Source: Bacteroidales bacterium (GTDB lineage Bacteria > Bacteroidota > Bacteroidia > Bacteroidales > WCHB1-69). Taken from it: DNA of 43,209 nucleotides. Made by a program: the position numbers and the translations under genes. The DNA lies in NCBI GenBank assembly GCA_017964255.1, contig JAGCSI010000058.1, positions 1 to 43,209 on the forward strand, in the 5' to 3' direction. Positions 16,243 to 23,359 of this stretch are shown here, in pieces (the stretch's first letter is position 1; the number at the start of each line of letters is the position of its first letter). The notes under the pieces are model-generated. The model worked only from the letters and a program-made list of their open reading frames with translations. It was not told where the DNA came from and did not search any database.

Positions 16243-16412
16243 GCAGTTGACAGTTGATAATTGACAGTTAGGATTTCAAAATTCAGAATTCAGAATTCAA
16301 AATTCAAAACCATAAACTCTAAACATTAACCTTCTAACCTTCTAACCTTCTCACCCTCTAACCATATAACCTCCAACCACAAAAACCTAAAACCTAAAAC
16401 CTAAAACCTAAA
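16242..16412. repeat. 7-bp arrays TTGACAG, AATTCAG, CTTCTAAC, AAAACCT
   Basis: This fills the gap between the radical SAM gene and the next small gene, ending in four near-perfect AAAACCT words just before the ATG at 16414. No promoter box was seen. Confidence 0.85.
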
Positions 16413-16413
16413 C

Positions 16414-16773
16414 ATGAAAGTACCCGAAAAATATTACGATGAAGTCTTCAACTTCGCTGGACAATGGGACATGCCCAGTGCCTGTGGTCTGAAAATCATC
16501 ATCAAAAATGACAAAAGCTACGTCATCGTCACGGAATTGTATCAGGAGAATCCTGGCACTTCAGTGACCTACGCAGCGGAATCCCTTTACAGACAAATCA
16601 TTGAAGCCAAGGGATTAAAAGCAGAAAATGTATGTTATATTGAATGCAATCCCGACACGAACTCCAAACTCTCCTTCTACGATGAGGAGTATTTTGAAGT
16701 GACCTTCGTTCCCGACGAAGCCCCGAAATACCGGCAGCTGGATCATACAGAAATTCGCAACATCTTAGGATAA
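16414..16773 (+). CDS. Small protein of unknown function in the polyene cluster
   Basis: I do not recognise this 119-residue protein. It is soluble, acidic and without signal peptide or membrane helix. It has a beta-rich middle (CGLKIIIKNDKSYVIVTELY), an alpha segment (AAESLYRQIIEAKGL) and a tail with YDEEYFEVTFVPDEAPKYRQ. The ATG follows directly on the AAAACCT array. It lies between the radical SAM gene and a secreted protein gene, both on the same strand, so a role with the radical SAM enzyme or in regulation is possible but unproven. Coding sequence looks real: even composition, no repeat content, and a TAA stop before a short non-repeat gap. Confidence 0.6.
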   Translation: MKVPEKYYDEVFNFAGQWDMPSACGLKIIIKNDKSYVIVTELYQENPGTSVTYAAESLYRQIIEAKGLKAENVCYIECNPDTNSKLSFYDEEYFEVTFVPDEAPKYRQLDHTEIRNILG

Positions 16774-16806
16774 AACATTTTTACTAACCCTTAAAAATAA
16801 TTCATC

Positions 16807-17370
16807 ATGAAAAAATTATTCTTAATTCTCTGTATCATTAGCATTGCGACAATTGCAAACGCTCAAAAAACAAGCGGAGACATTTCCTGTCTCAAAGGTC
16901 AGAATCAGATCAACATCACCTTTGACTATCAAGGTGTAACATACGACGGTGAAAGCGAAAGCAACTATTTTAAAAACGAAGAAAAAGCGAAAAAAGAGGA
17001 TTGGAGAACTGCATGGACATCCTCATTCCGCACAGACAAATGGGAACCCAGACTTGTAAGAGATCTCAACAAAGAAATCTCCAAAAAGAATATGGAATGC
17101 GGAGATTTTCCAGATGCTCCATATACTATCATTGTAAAATTGGTTGACATTGACCCCGGCACCTTCGCAGGTCCCATGTCCGTACCCGCAAAAGTCACAG
17201 CTAACGCCATCATCGTCAAAACAGGCAGCGACTCCGCATTAGGAACTATTGAATTGAAAAAGATCACATACAGCGGCTATTTCCTGAACCCGCTTCCTGA
17301 GTTACGCGTTGGCGAAGCTTTCAGCTGCGTAGGAGAAACTATCGGTAAAAAACTTAGCAAAATAAAATAA
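16807..17370 (+). CDS. Secreted protein of unknown function
   Basis: The 187-residue protein begins with a clear signal peptide (MKKLFLILCIISIATIANA, likely cut after ANA) and so acts in the periplasm or beyond. The rest is polar, with FDYQGVTYDGESESNYFKNE, then a conserved-looking segment PDAPYTIIVKLVDIDPGTFA. I do not recognise a family. There are three cysteines in the mature part. Its last base pair set (TAATG) overlaps the start of the esterase gene by one base, so the two are very likely translated together. An accessory role in the transport or processing of the polyene lipid is only inference. Confidence 0.6.
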   Translation: MKKLFLILCIISIATIANAQKTSGDISCLKGQNQINITFDYQGVTYDGESESNYFKNEEKAKKEDWRTAWTSSFRTDKWEPRLVRDLNKEISKKNMECGDFPDAPYTIIVKLVDIDPGTFAGPMSVPAKVTANAIIVKTGSDSALGTIELKKITYSGYFLNPLPELRVGEAFSCVGETIGKKLSKIK

Positions 17371-18227
17371 TGAGAAAGACCATTCTGACTTTTGCATGCA
17401 TCCTGTTATGTTGGATAGTAAGTGCCCAGCCGAAGCCTATCAAATTATGGGCGAATGTGCCTGGCATGAAACAGATGCCGAGTAAACTATACATCTACCC
17501 CGCTCCTAAAGAGAACAACACAGGTATCGCCGTAGTGGTCTGTCCCGGAGGAAGTTACAGTCACACCATGGGCATTGCCGTCGAAGGATTTGAGGTGGCT
17601 GAATGGCTCAACAGCATGGGTATCAGCGCCTTTGTGCTGAAATACCGTGTCGGCTCACAGCAGTACCACCACCCTGCCATGATTCAAGACGCCCAATATG
17701 CCATCCATTATGTGCGTGAACATGCTTCGGAATACGGTATCGACCCCGCAAAAGTCGGCACTATGGGATTCTCGGCAGGCGGCCATTTGGTCACCATGAC
17801 GGGAGCCTTTTACAAGGATAACTATATTCAGGACTTGGGCGTGGTGGACAACATCCCGCTCAAGCCTGCTTTTGTGGTGCCGGTATATCCTGTGGTATCC
17901 ATGCAGGATAGCATCGCGCACAAACGATCAAGACGCAACCTCCTCAGCCTTCAGTATAATGAGGGACAGCGTGACCGCTTCTCCATGGAGCTGAGCATTC
18001 CCAAGGATATGCCTCCCGTTTTTCTGGTCACTGCCATCGACGACCCCGTAGTCATGTACCAGAATAGTGTGGTATTGGACCAGGCCCTGACCAAAGCCGG
18101 CATCAAACACCGTTTTATGCTCTATAAGACAGGCGGTCACGGCTACGGCCTCAGCGAAACCATCGCCCCCGAAGCTGGAAAATGGAAGTATGAATTTATC
18201 AAGTGGCTGAAAACAGTTATCAATTAA
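17370..18227 (+). CDS. Secreted alpha/beta hydrolase (esterase)
   Basis: The 285-residue protein has a signal peptide (MRKTILTFACILLCWIVSA, cut before QPKP), an oxyanion region CPGGSYSH at 58-65 and the nucleophile elbow GFSAGGH with Ser135. A likely acid residue is Asp225 (TAIDDPV) and the likely catalytic His is His257 (KTGGHGYG). This is the pattern of the BD-FAE / acetyl-esterase-like branch of the hydrolases. It probably cleaves or transfers an ester in the periplasm, for example on the exported lipid. The start overlaps the stop of the preceding secreted protein by one base. Confidence 0.8.
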   Translation: MRKTILTFACILLCWIVSAQPKPIKLWANVPGMKQMPSKLYIYPAPKENNTGIAVVVCPGGSYSHTMGIAVEGFEVAEWLNSMGISAFVLKYRVGSQQYHHPAMIQDAQYAIHYVREHASEYGIDPAKVGTMGFSAGGHLVTMTGAFYKDNYIQDLGVVDNIPLKPAFVVPVYPVVSMQDSIAHKRSRRNLLSLQYNEGQRDRFSMELSIPKDMPPVFLVTAIDDPVVMYQNSVVLDQALTKAGIKHRFMLYKTGGHGYGLSETIAPEAGKWKYEFIKWLKTVIN

Positions 18228-18312
18228 CAGTTAAAAATTAATAGTTATACTACCCCGCCCTTCGGGAAGGAGGGAAATTCAGAATTCAAAGTTCAGAATT
18301 CAAAGTTCAAAA
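18222..18312. repeat. 7-bp array and a CCTTC-GG-GAAGG hairpin
   Basis: TTAACAG/TTAAAAA words follow the esterase stop, then a GC-rich hairpin around 18252-18274 (CCGCCCTTCGGGAAGGAGGG), then AATTCAG/AATTCAAAG words up to the ligase start. It could act as a weak terminator or as a dispersed hairpin; no T-run follows. Confidence 0.65.
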
Positions 18313-18316
18313 AAAT

Positions 18317-19615
18317 ATGATTTCAGAAATCGAATTCCAACCCAAAGAAGTCATCAAATCCTACCAAGAGGAGCGTTTGAGAGATATGTTGCAATATCTG
18401 CAAGCACATTCCCCTTATTATCGCCGACTTTTCGAAGAAAACCATATCAACATAGCTTCTATCAAAACCATAGAAGACCTGCAGCATATTCCTTTTACCG
18501 AAAAAAAGGATTTGCAACTTCACAATATGGAATTCCTTTGTGTGCCTAAAGAGAGAATCATCGACTACATTACCACTTCGGGCACCCTGGGCGACCCCGT
18601 AACCTTTGCCTGCACAGACGCCGACCTGGAACGACTGGCATACAACGAGGCCATTTCTTTCGCTTGCGCGGGACTGAAACCCGGCAATGTGCTGCAACTG
18701 ATGACCACCATGGACAAGCGTTTCATGGCGGGACTGGCCTATTTCCTGGGGTTGCGCAGGTTAGGAGCAGGGGTTATCAGGGTAGGTAACGGTATTCCCG
18801 AACTGCAATGGGACACTATCCAGCGCATCCAACCCGACACTGTCATGTGCATACCCTCCTTCATTTTGAAACTGATAGAATACGCTGAAAATCATGGCAT
18901 CGACTACCGAAAATCCAGCATCAAACGCATTATCGGCATTGGCGAGGGTCTGCGCGACCAGAACTTCCAGCTGAATGCCTTGGGACAGCAAATCAAGGAC
19001 AAATGGGATGTGGAGCTGTTTGCCACCTACTCGTCCACCGAAATGAGTACCACCTTCCCCGAATGCCAGTATTCCTGTGGGGGACATCATCATCCGGAAC
19101 TGATTATCGTGGAGATTATCGGCGAAGACGACCAACCTGTTCCGGAAGGCGAAGTCGGTGAAGTGGTCATCACCACCCTCGGGGTTGAAGGCATGCCACT
19201 GTTGCGTTTCCGCACAGGCGATATGGCCAGCATTCACACCGAGCCTTGCCGCTGTGGCCGTCACTCCTTCCGCATCAGTCCTATTGTGGGCCGCAAAAAC
19301 CACATGATCAAATACAAAGGCACAACACTTTATCCACCAGCCATATCCGATGTACTGAACAATACCGGCTACGTGGAGAACTATTACATCACCCTCAACA
19401 CCAACCAAGCGACAGAAACTGATGAAGTCATCATCACAGTGGGCGTAAAAAACACGGTGGATTTTGATGTCATCAAGGATTTGAAAGACCGGTTCCGTGC
19501 CAAAATCCGTGTGGCTCCCGATATCGTCATCGACACGGTGGAGAATGTCCGTCAGAAGAATTTCCCTGCCATGAGCCGCAAACCCATTACCTTTTTTGAT
19601 AACCGGAAACATTAA
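18317..19615 (+). CDS. PaaK-like adenylate-forming (acyl-CoA ligase type) enzyme
   Basis: The 432-residue protein matches phenylacetate-CoA ligase-like enzymes in length and motifs. The phosphate-binding motif is TTSGTLGDP (86-94), the A5-type motif TYSSTEMS (238-244) and the TGD motif at 300-302. Cysteines around 250-254 and CRCGRH (311-316) resemble the metal-binding points of PaaK relatives. It would activate a carboxylic acid with ATP as an acyl-adenylate, then pass it to CoA or to the ACP. In an aryl polyene-type pathway the substrate could be an aromatic starter acid, but nothing in the sequence fixes this. A repeat array precedes and follows it. Confidence 0.83.
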   Translation: MISEIEFQPKEVIKSYQEERLRDMLQYLQAHSPYYRRLFEENHINIASIKTIEDLQHIPFTEKKDLQLHNMEFLCVPKERIIDYITTSGTLGDPVTFACTDADLERLAYNEAISFACAGLKPGNVLQLMTTMDKRFMAGLAYFLGLRRLGAGVIRVGNGIPELQWDTIQRIQPDTVMCIPSFILKLIEYAENHGIDYRKSSIKRIIGIGEGLRDQNFQLNALGQQIKDKWDVELFATYSSTEMSTTFPECQYSCGGHHHPELIIVEIIGEDDQPVPEGEVGEVVITTLGVEGMPLLRFRTGDMASIHTEPCRCGRHSFRISPIVGRKNHMIKYKGTTLYPPAISDVLNNTGYVENYYITLNTNQATETDEVIITVGVKNTVDFDVIKDLKDRFRAKIRVAPDIVIDTVENVRQKNFPAMSRKPITFFDNRKH

Positions 19616-19730
19616 AAAAAATAGATGAGGATGAGTTTAATGTTTAGTGTTTAATGTTCAAAATCCAAAACTCACAAACAATAAACTATAAACCATAAAC
19701 TTCTCACCTTCTCACCTTTAACCCTAACAA
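19616..19730. repeat. 7/8-bp arrays TTTAATG, AAACCAT, CTTCTCAC
   Basis: A mixed array between the ligase and acyltransferase genes, with TTTAGTG/TTTAATG words, AAACAAT/AAACCAT words and CTTCTCAC words. No promoter box was found. Confidence 0.75.
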
Positions 19731-19731
19731 C

Positions 19732-20868
19732 ATGCAACAATTCGAAAACACCAGACCATACAACGACGAAGAAATTCCCGCGGCAGCCGCCAGAGTTGTC
19801 GATAGTCCTTTCTTTGGGAATATCGCCCACTACCTGTTTCCAGGAGGCGATGTGGACGCTTTACGGCAAGAATTAATCAAAGTCAAGACTGTCAAGGAAT
19901 TCCAGCAAAAATTCATGTTGCAGGCTATCAACAGCATTCTTAAACAAACCAGTACAGGCATGGAGGTCTCCGGCTTTGAACAATTGGACAACCAACACAA
20001 CTACATGTTCATCGCCAACCACCGTGACATTCTGCTGGATGCAGCGCTGTTACAGGTAATTCTGGATAACCACCAACTTGACACCAGCGAAATCACCTTT
20101 GGCAGCAACCTCATGCAAGGCGGCCTGGTGATTGACATAGGCAAGATGAACAAGATGTTCCGCATTGTGAGAGGAGGCTCTGTCCACGATTTCTATAGAA
20201 ATTCACTGGAAGTGTCATCTTATATGCGATATGCCATCCTTGAAAAACACCAGTCAGTATGGATTGCCCAGCGCAACGGACGCACCAAAAATGGGGATGA
20301 CCGTACCGAAATCGCTGTACTTAAAATGTTCTCTATCAGCAGCAACCAAAAATTCATCAACAACATGTCGGAACTCAACATCACCCCTATTGTGAGTTCC
20401 TATGAATATGAGCCCTGCGACTTCCTCAAGACCCAGGAGTTATATATCTCCCAATACCAGCCCTACGTGAAGGAAGCGGGAGAGGACTTGAACAGCATCC
20501 TCAAGGGCATTATCCAGCCTAAAGGAGGCATTTGCATTTGCGCCACTCCAACCATCAGTCAAGAAGAATTGCAATACTGCGACTCTTTCGAGAAAAATGA
20601 GAAATTCGCTCAATTGGCCCAAATCATTGACAAACGAGTATATTCCCACTATAAACTGTGGAAAACCAATTACATCGCATACGACATGGTGGAGAAGAGC
20701 GGGAAATATGCGGAAAAATATACTCCAGCTGACAAACTGGCCTTTGAAGATTATATGAACAACGGCATTAAATCTTTGGTTGGAGAAGCTGACGAGCTGA
20801 AAAACATTTTCTTGAATATCTACGCCAACCCCGTGAGAAACAACGAACGATTAACAATTATCAATTAA
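19732..20868 (+). CDS. 1-acylglycerol-3-phosphate acyltransferase-like protein
   Basis: The 378-residue protein contains the acyltransferase signature MFIANHRDILLDAALLQV at about 91-108 (His with Asp nearby), in the variant with a longer spacing than HX4D that is common in Bacteroidota relatives. A second conserved-looking stretch is AQRNGRTKNGDDRTEIAVLK, taking the place of FPEGTRS. It probably moves an acyl chain onto a glycerol or sugar acceptor at the inner membrane, completing the polyene lipid. It is the last cluster gene and ends RLTIIN, encoded by a TTAACAA-type array. The convergent nadA gene ends only 13 bases away. Confidence 0.8.
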   Translation: MQQFENTRPYNDEEIPAAAARVVDSPFFGNIAHYLFPGGDVDALRQELIKVKTVKEFQQKFMLQAINSILKQTSTGMEVSGFEQLDNQHNYMFIANHRDILLDAALLQVILDNHQLDTSEITFGSNLMQGGLVIDIGKMNKMFRIVRGGSVHDFYRNSLEVSSYMRYAILEKHQSVWIAQRNGRTKNGDDRTEIAVLKMFSISSNQKFINNMSELNITPIVSSYEYEPCDFLKTQELYISQYQPYVKEAGEDLNSILKGIIQPKGGICICATPTISQEELQYCDSFEKNEKFAQLAQIIDKRVYSHYKLWKTNYIAYDMVEKSGKYAEKYTPADKLAFEDYMNNGIKSLVGEADELKNIFLNIYANPVRNNERLTIIN

Positions 20869-20880
20869 TAATTATTAATC
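20848..20880. repeat. Array and 16-bp palindrome between convergent genes
   Basis: TTAACAA/TTATCAA words end in the palindrome ATTAATAATTATTAAT at 20864-20879, in the 13-bp gap between the stops of the acyltransferase gene and nadA. It may help terminate both transcripts, but it is AT-only. Confidence 0.5.
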
Positions 20881-20881
20881 G

Positions 20882-21790
20882 TCAGGAAAGTTCCAACATC
20901 TTGAGAATCGGTCTTTTAGCCTTCTCAATGGTTTCTTCATCCAATATCAATTCAGGAGTTTCTTCTTTGAGAGCCTGATAGATATTCTCCAGATTATTTT
21001 TCTTCATGGAACGGCATATACATGCCTCTTGGTTGTCAGCCGAATAGAAAATCTTGTCCGGATTTTGCTTCTTCATTTCATGCAGAATACCATTTTCGGT
21101 AATCACCACAAACTCCTGATGCTCTGACGCTTTCACATATTTCAGCATGGCGGCTGTGGATCCCACAAAGTCCGACAACTCCAGCACTTCGCGCTTACAT
21201 TCCGGGTGCGCAATCACTTGGGCATTGGGATATTTTGCCTTTAACTCATGCACCATGGAGGCATTCCAACGGGCATGCACACAGCAGTCGCCATGCCACA
21301 ACACCATCTGTCGCCCCGTCTGCTGGTTGATATAATCGCCCAAGTTCCTGTCCGGTACAAACACAATCTTTTCATCGGCAGGGAGCGCATTGACAATTTT
21401 CAAAGCATTGCCCGAGGTGACAATGATGTCGCTCATCGTTTTCACCGCCGCCGTGCAGTTGATATACGCCAGAATCTTATGGTCGGGATAATCCTTCATA
21501 AACTCCGCCAGTTCCTCCGCATCACAGCCATCGGCCAGAGAACAACCTGCCTTCATATCCGGAATCAGCACCTTTTTAGAAGGATTCAGGATTTTGGCGG
21601 TTTCGGCCATAAAATGCACCCCCGCAAACAAAATGATGTCGGCATCGGTCTGGGCGGCCTTTTGGGAAAGTCCCAGACTGTCGCCCACAAAATCAGCCAC
21701 CTCCTGCACTTCAGGCAAGGTATAATAATGCGCCAGAATGATGGCATTTTTCTGTTTTTTTAATGATAAAACGTCTTCTTTGGTAATCAT
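20882..21790 (-). CDS. nadA: Quinolinate synthase
   Basis: The 302-residue protein makes quinolinate from iminoaspartate and dihydroxyacetone phosphate in NAD synthesis. The family signature ILAHYYTLPEVQEVADFVGD is at 18-37. The three iron-sulfur cluster cysteines are likely Cys83 (MKAGCSLAD), Cys170 (HGDCCVHARW) and Cys259 (ACICRSMKKN). The length fits the short form of NadA, also found in archaea and Thermotoga, and not the longer E. coli form. It is alone here: no nadB or nadC is adjacent. The region just upstream of the start is a G-rich TTAGGGG array (on the plus strand) and no TAnnTTTG element is seen, so its promoter is unclear. Confidence 0.93.
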   Translation of the reverse strand: MITKEDVLSLKKQKNAIILAHYYTLPEVQEVADFVGDSLGLSQKAAQTDADIILFAGVHFMAETAKILNPSKKVLIPDMKAGCSLADGCDAEELAEFMKDYPDHKILAYINCTAAVKTMSDIIVTSGNALKIVNALPADEKIVFVPDRNLGDYINQQTGRQMVLWHGDCCVHARWNASMVHELKAKYPNAQVIAHPECKREVLELSDFVGSTAAMLKYVKASEHQEFVVITENGILHEMKKQNPDKIFYSADNQEACICRSMKKNNLENIYQALKEETPELILDEETIEKAKRPILKMLELS

Positions 21791-21794
21791 GATG

Positions 21795-22095
21795 TTAGGG
21801 GTTAGGGGTTAGGGATTAGTGGTTAGGAGGGTTAGAAAGGTTAGAAGGTTATTGTTTAGAGTGTAGAGTTTAAGGTTTATGGTTTTGGTGAGAAGGTGAG
21901 AAGGTGAGAAGTTTGTTTTTAGGGGTAATAGTTGATAGTTGATAGTTGATAGTTGACAATTGACAGTTATTAATTGATATTTATCCCTCTAAATACTAAA
22001 CTATAAACATTAAACATTTGAATTTTGAATTCTGAATTTTGAATTAACTCACTAGCACATTAACCAATTTACTAATTTGCTAATTTACTAATTTG
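21795..22095. repeat. Long composite tandem array between nadA and PspC gene
   Basis: The gap of about 305 bases upstream of nadA is entirely repeat words: TTAGGGG/TTAGGGA 7-bp words, GGTTAGAA and GGTGAGAA 8-bp words, AGTTGAT 7-bp words, ACTAAAC, AATTTTG, and AATTTGCT/AATTTACT 8-bp words. No coding sequence, RNA gene or clear promoter was recognised. G-runs at 21798-21801, 21805-21808 and 21812-21814 lie next to the nadA start codon. Confidence 0.88.
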
Positions 22096-22296
22096 CTAAT
22101 AAAACCCTTCTTCGTCGGGAGCGCAGAGCCAGATGATCAGATATATCAGACCACCGCCGCCACCCACCAGCAAAAGAAAGAGGAATATGATTCTCACCAC
22201 TGTAGGGTCTATATTCAGATATTTGGCAAGACCACCACAGACACCGGCAATCTTACGGTCGGTGATACTTCTTGTCAATCTTTTATAATCAGCCAT
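22096..22296 (-). CDS. PspC-domain membrane protein
   Basis: The 66-residue protein is a minimal PspC-domain protein: RKIAGVCGGLAKYLNIDPTV followed by one transmembrane helix of glycine-rich type and a short acidic end (APDEEGFY). PspC in enteric bacteria senses envelope stress together with PspB; small one-domain versions like this are common and their role in Bacteroidota is not well defined. The start at 22296 follows a well-placed TATCTTTG promoter at 22313-22320. It is probably transcribed alone. Confidence 0.88.
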   Translation of the reverse strand: MADYKRLTRSITDRKIAGVCGGLAKYLNIDPTVVRIIFLFLLLVGGGGGLIYLIIWLCAPDEEGFY

Positions 22297-22312
22297 AACT
22301 TCAATTTTTCTG

Positions 22313-22320
22313 CAAAGATA
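22313..22320 (-). promoter_or_regulatory. -7 promoter element TATCTTTG for the PspC gene
   Basis: On the minus strand TATCTTTG lies 16 bases before the ATG at 22296, matching TAnnTTTG. Confidence 0.7.
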
Positions 22321-22328
22321 CAGTTTTT

Positions 22329-22447
22329 TTCAATTAGTTAATTTGCAAATTTGTTAATTAGCAAATTAAACAATGGAGGCATTTGCCATAGCTGCTGCAT
22401 GATTAACCAATTTACTAATTTGCACATTTGCTAATTAGCAAATTAAA
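22329..22447. repeat. 8-bp arrays of TTAGCAAA/AATTTGCT words
   Basis: AT-rich 8-bp words (TTAATTAG, CAAATTAG, AATTTGCA) lie between the divergent PspC and nucleotidyltransferase genes, interrupted by a unique stretch at about 22371-22402. Many copies form TTAATTAA-type inverted pairs. Confidence 0.7.
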
Positions 22448-22455
22448 ATAATTTG

Positions 22456-22463
22456 TATCTTTG
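22456..22463 (+). promoter_or_regulatory. -7 promoter element TATCTTTG for the nucleotidyltransferase operon
   Basis: TATCTTTG matches TAnnTTTG and ends 20 bases before the ATG at 22484. A TTTG at 22427-22430 is 25 bases upstream, a little far for the usual -33 element. Confidence 0.65.
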
Positions 22464-22483
22464 CATGATTAAATTCAAATAAA

Positions 22484-23356
22484 ATGAAACCTACCCTATT
22501 GATACTTGCTGCCGGAATGGGCAGTCGCTACGGCGGATTAAAGCAACTGGACCACCTCGGCCCCAACGGTGAAACCATTATGGATTATTCTGTTCAGGAT
22601 GCCATCAATGCCGGCTACGGCCGCGTGGTGTTCGTCATCCGCAGAAGCATGGAAGAGGATTTCAAGAAATTCATCCTCAGCAAATATGCCGACAAGATCG
22701 ACACCAGCTATGTTTTCCAGGAACTGGATGCCATTCCCGAAGGCTTTACGGTCAACCCCGAGCGTGCGAAACCTTACGGTACCGCCCATGCCATCTTGGT
22801 AGCCAAAGACGCTATCCACGAGCCGTTTACTGTCATCAACGCCGATGACTTCTACGGTAAGAACAGTTTCAAGGCTATGGCGGAATTCTTGCAGCAACCG
22901 CAAACGGGCAAGCCCCAATTCGCCATGGTGGGCTATCTGCTGCCCAACACCCTGTCTGAGCACGGCTCCGTGTCGCGTGGCGTTTGCCTCACGAATGAGC
23001 ACAGCGAGCTGACCTCCATCACCGAGATGACCAAAATCAGCCGCACTGCCGAAGGCATCCGCAATGTGGACGATAACGGCACGGTCACCGAACTGTCCGA
23101 AAACACCGTGGTTTCCATGAATTTCTGGGGTTTCACTCCCTATTTCTTCGATTGTCTGAACGATATGTTCAAAAACTTCTTGCAGAAAAACAACGACAAT
23201 CCCAAGTCAGAATTCCAGATTCCCACTGTGGTCAATCATTTCCTCACTACCGGCACCGCAAGCATCAAGGTTTTAGTTACTGACTCCCAATGGTTTGGTG
23301 TCACTTACAAAGAAGACAGACCCTTGGTGGTAGAGAAACTGAAAAACCTGAAGTAG
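22484..23356 (+). CDS. NTP-transferase family protein (sugar-1-phosphate nucleotidyltransferase-like)
   Basis: The 290-residue protein starts with LLILAAGMGSRYGGLKQLDH, the nucleotide-binding signature of the NTP_transferase superfamily, followed by GPNGETIMDYSVQDAINAGY and a later metal-site-like INADDFYG (about 118-125). These enzymes join a sugar-1-phosphate or similar phosphate to a nucleoside triphosphate, giving an activated sugar. The sugar cannot be told from the sequence; no LbH (hexapeptide) domain follows. Its TAG stop is followed after three bases by truA, and the promoter before it probably drives all three genes of this operon. Confidence 0.8.
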   Translation: MKPTLLILAAGMGSRYGGLKQLDHLGPNGETIMDYSVQDAINAGYGRVVFVIRRSMEEDFKKFILSKYADKIDTSYVFQELDAIPEGFTVNPERAKPYGTAHAILVAKDAIHEPFTVINADDFYGKNSFKAMAEFLQQPQTGKPQFAMVGYLLPNTLSEHGSVSRGVCLTNEHSELTSITEMTKISRTAEGIRNVDDNGTVTELSENTVVSMNFWGFTPYFFDCLNDMFKNFLQKNNDNPKSEFQIPTVVNHFLTTGTASIKVLVTDSQWFGVTYKEDRPLVVEKLKNLK

Positions 23357-23359
23357 TAC

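Noticed and set aside
21795..21835. TTAGGGG words as a telomere
   Set aside because: The resemblance to telomeric repeats is superficial: only three copies, embedded among many other 7-bp words in the middle of a bacterial chromosome segment.
22371..22402. Unique stretch between arrays as a small RNA or operator
   Set aside because: It is not repeat-like but shows no promoter, terminator or convincing fold; nothing supports a function.
202..22447. The tandem arrays as CRISPR arrays
   Set aside because: Words are 7-8 bp in direct tandem without spacers, and no cas genes are present.
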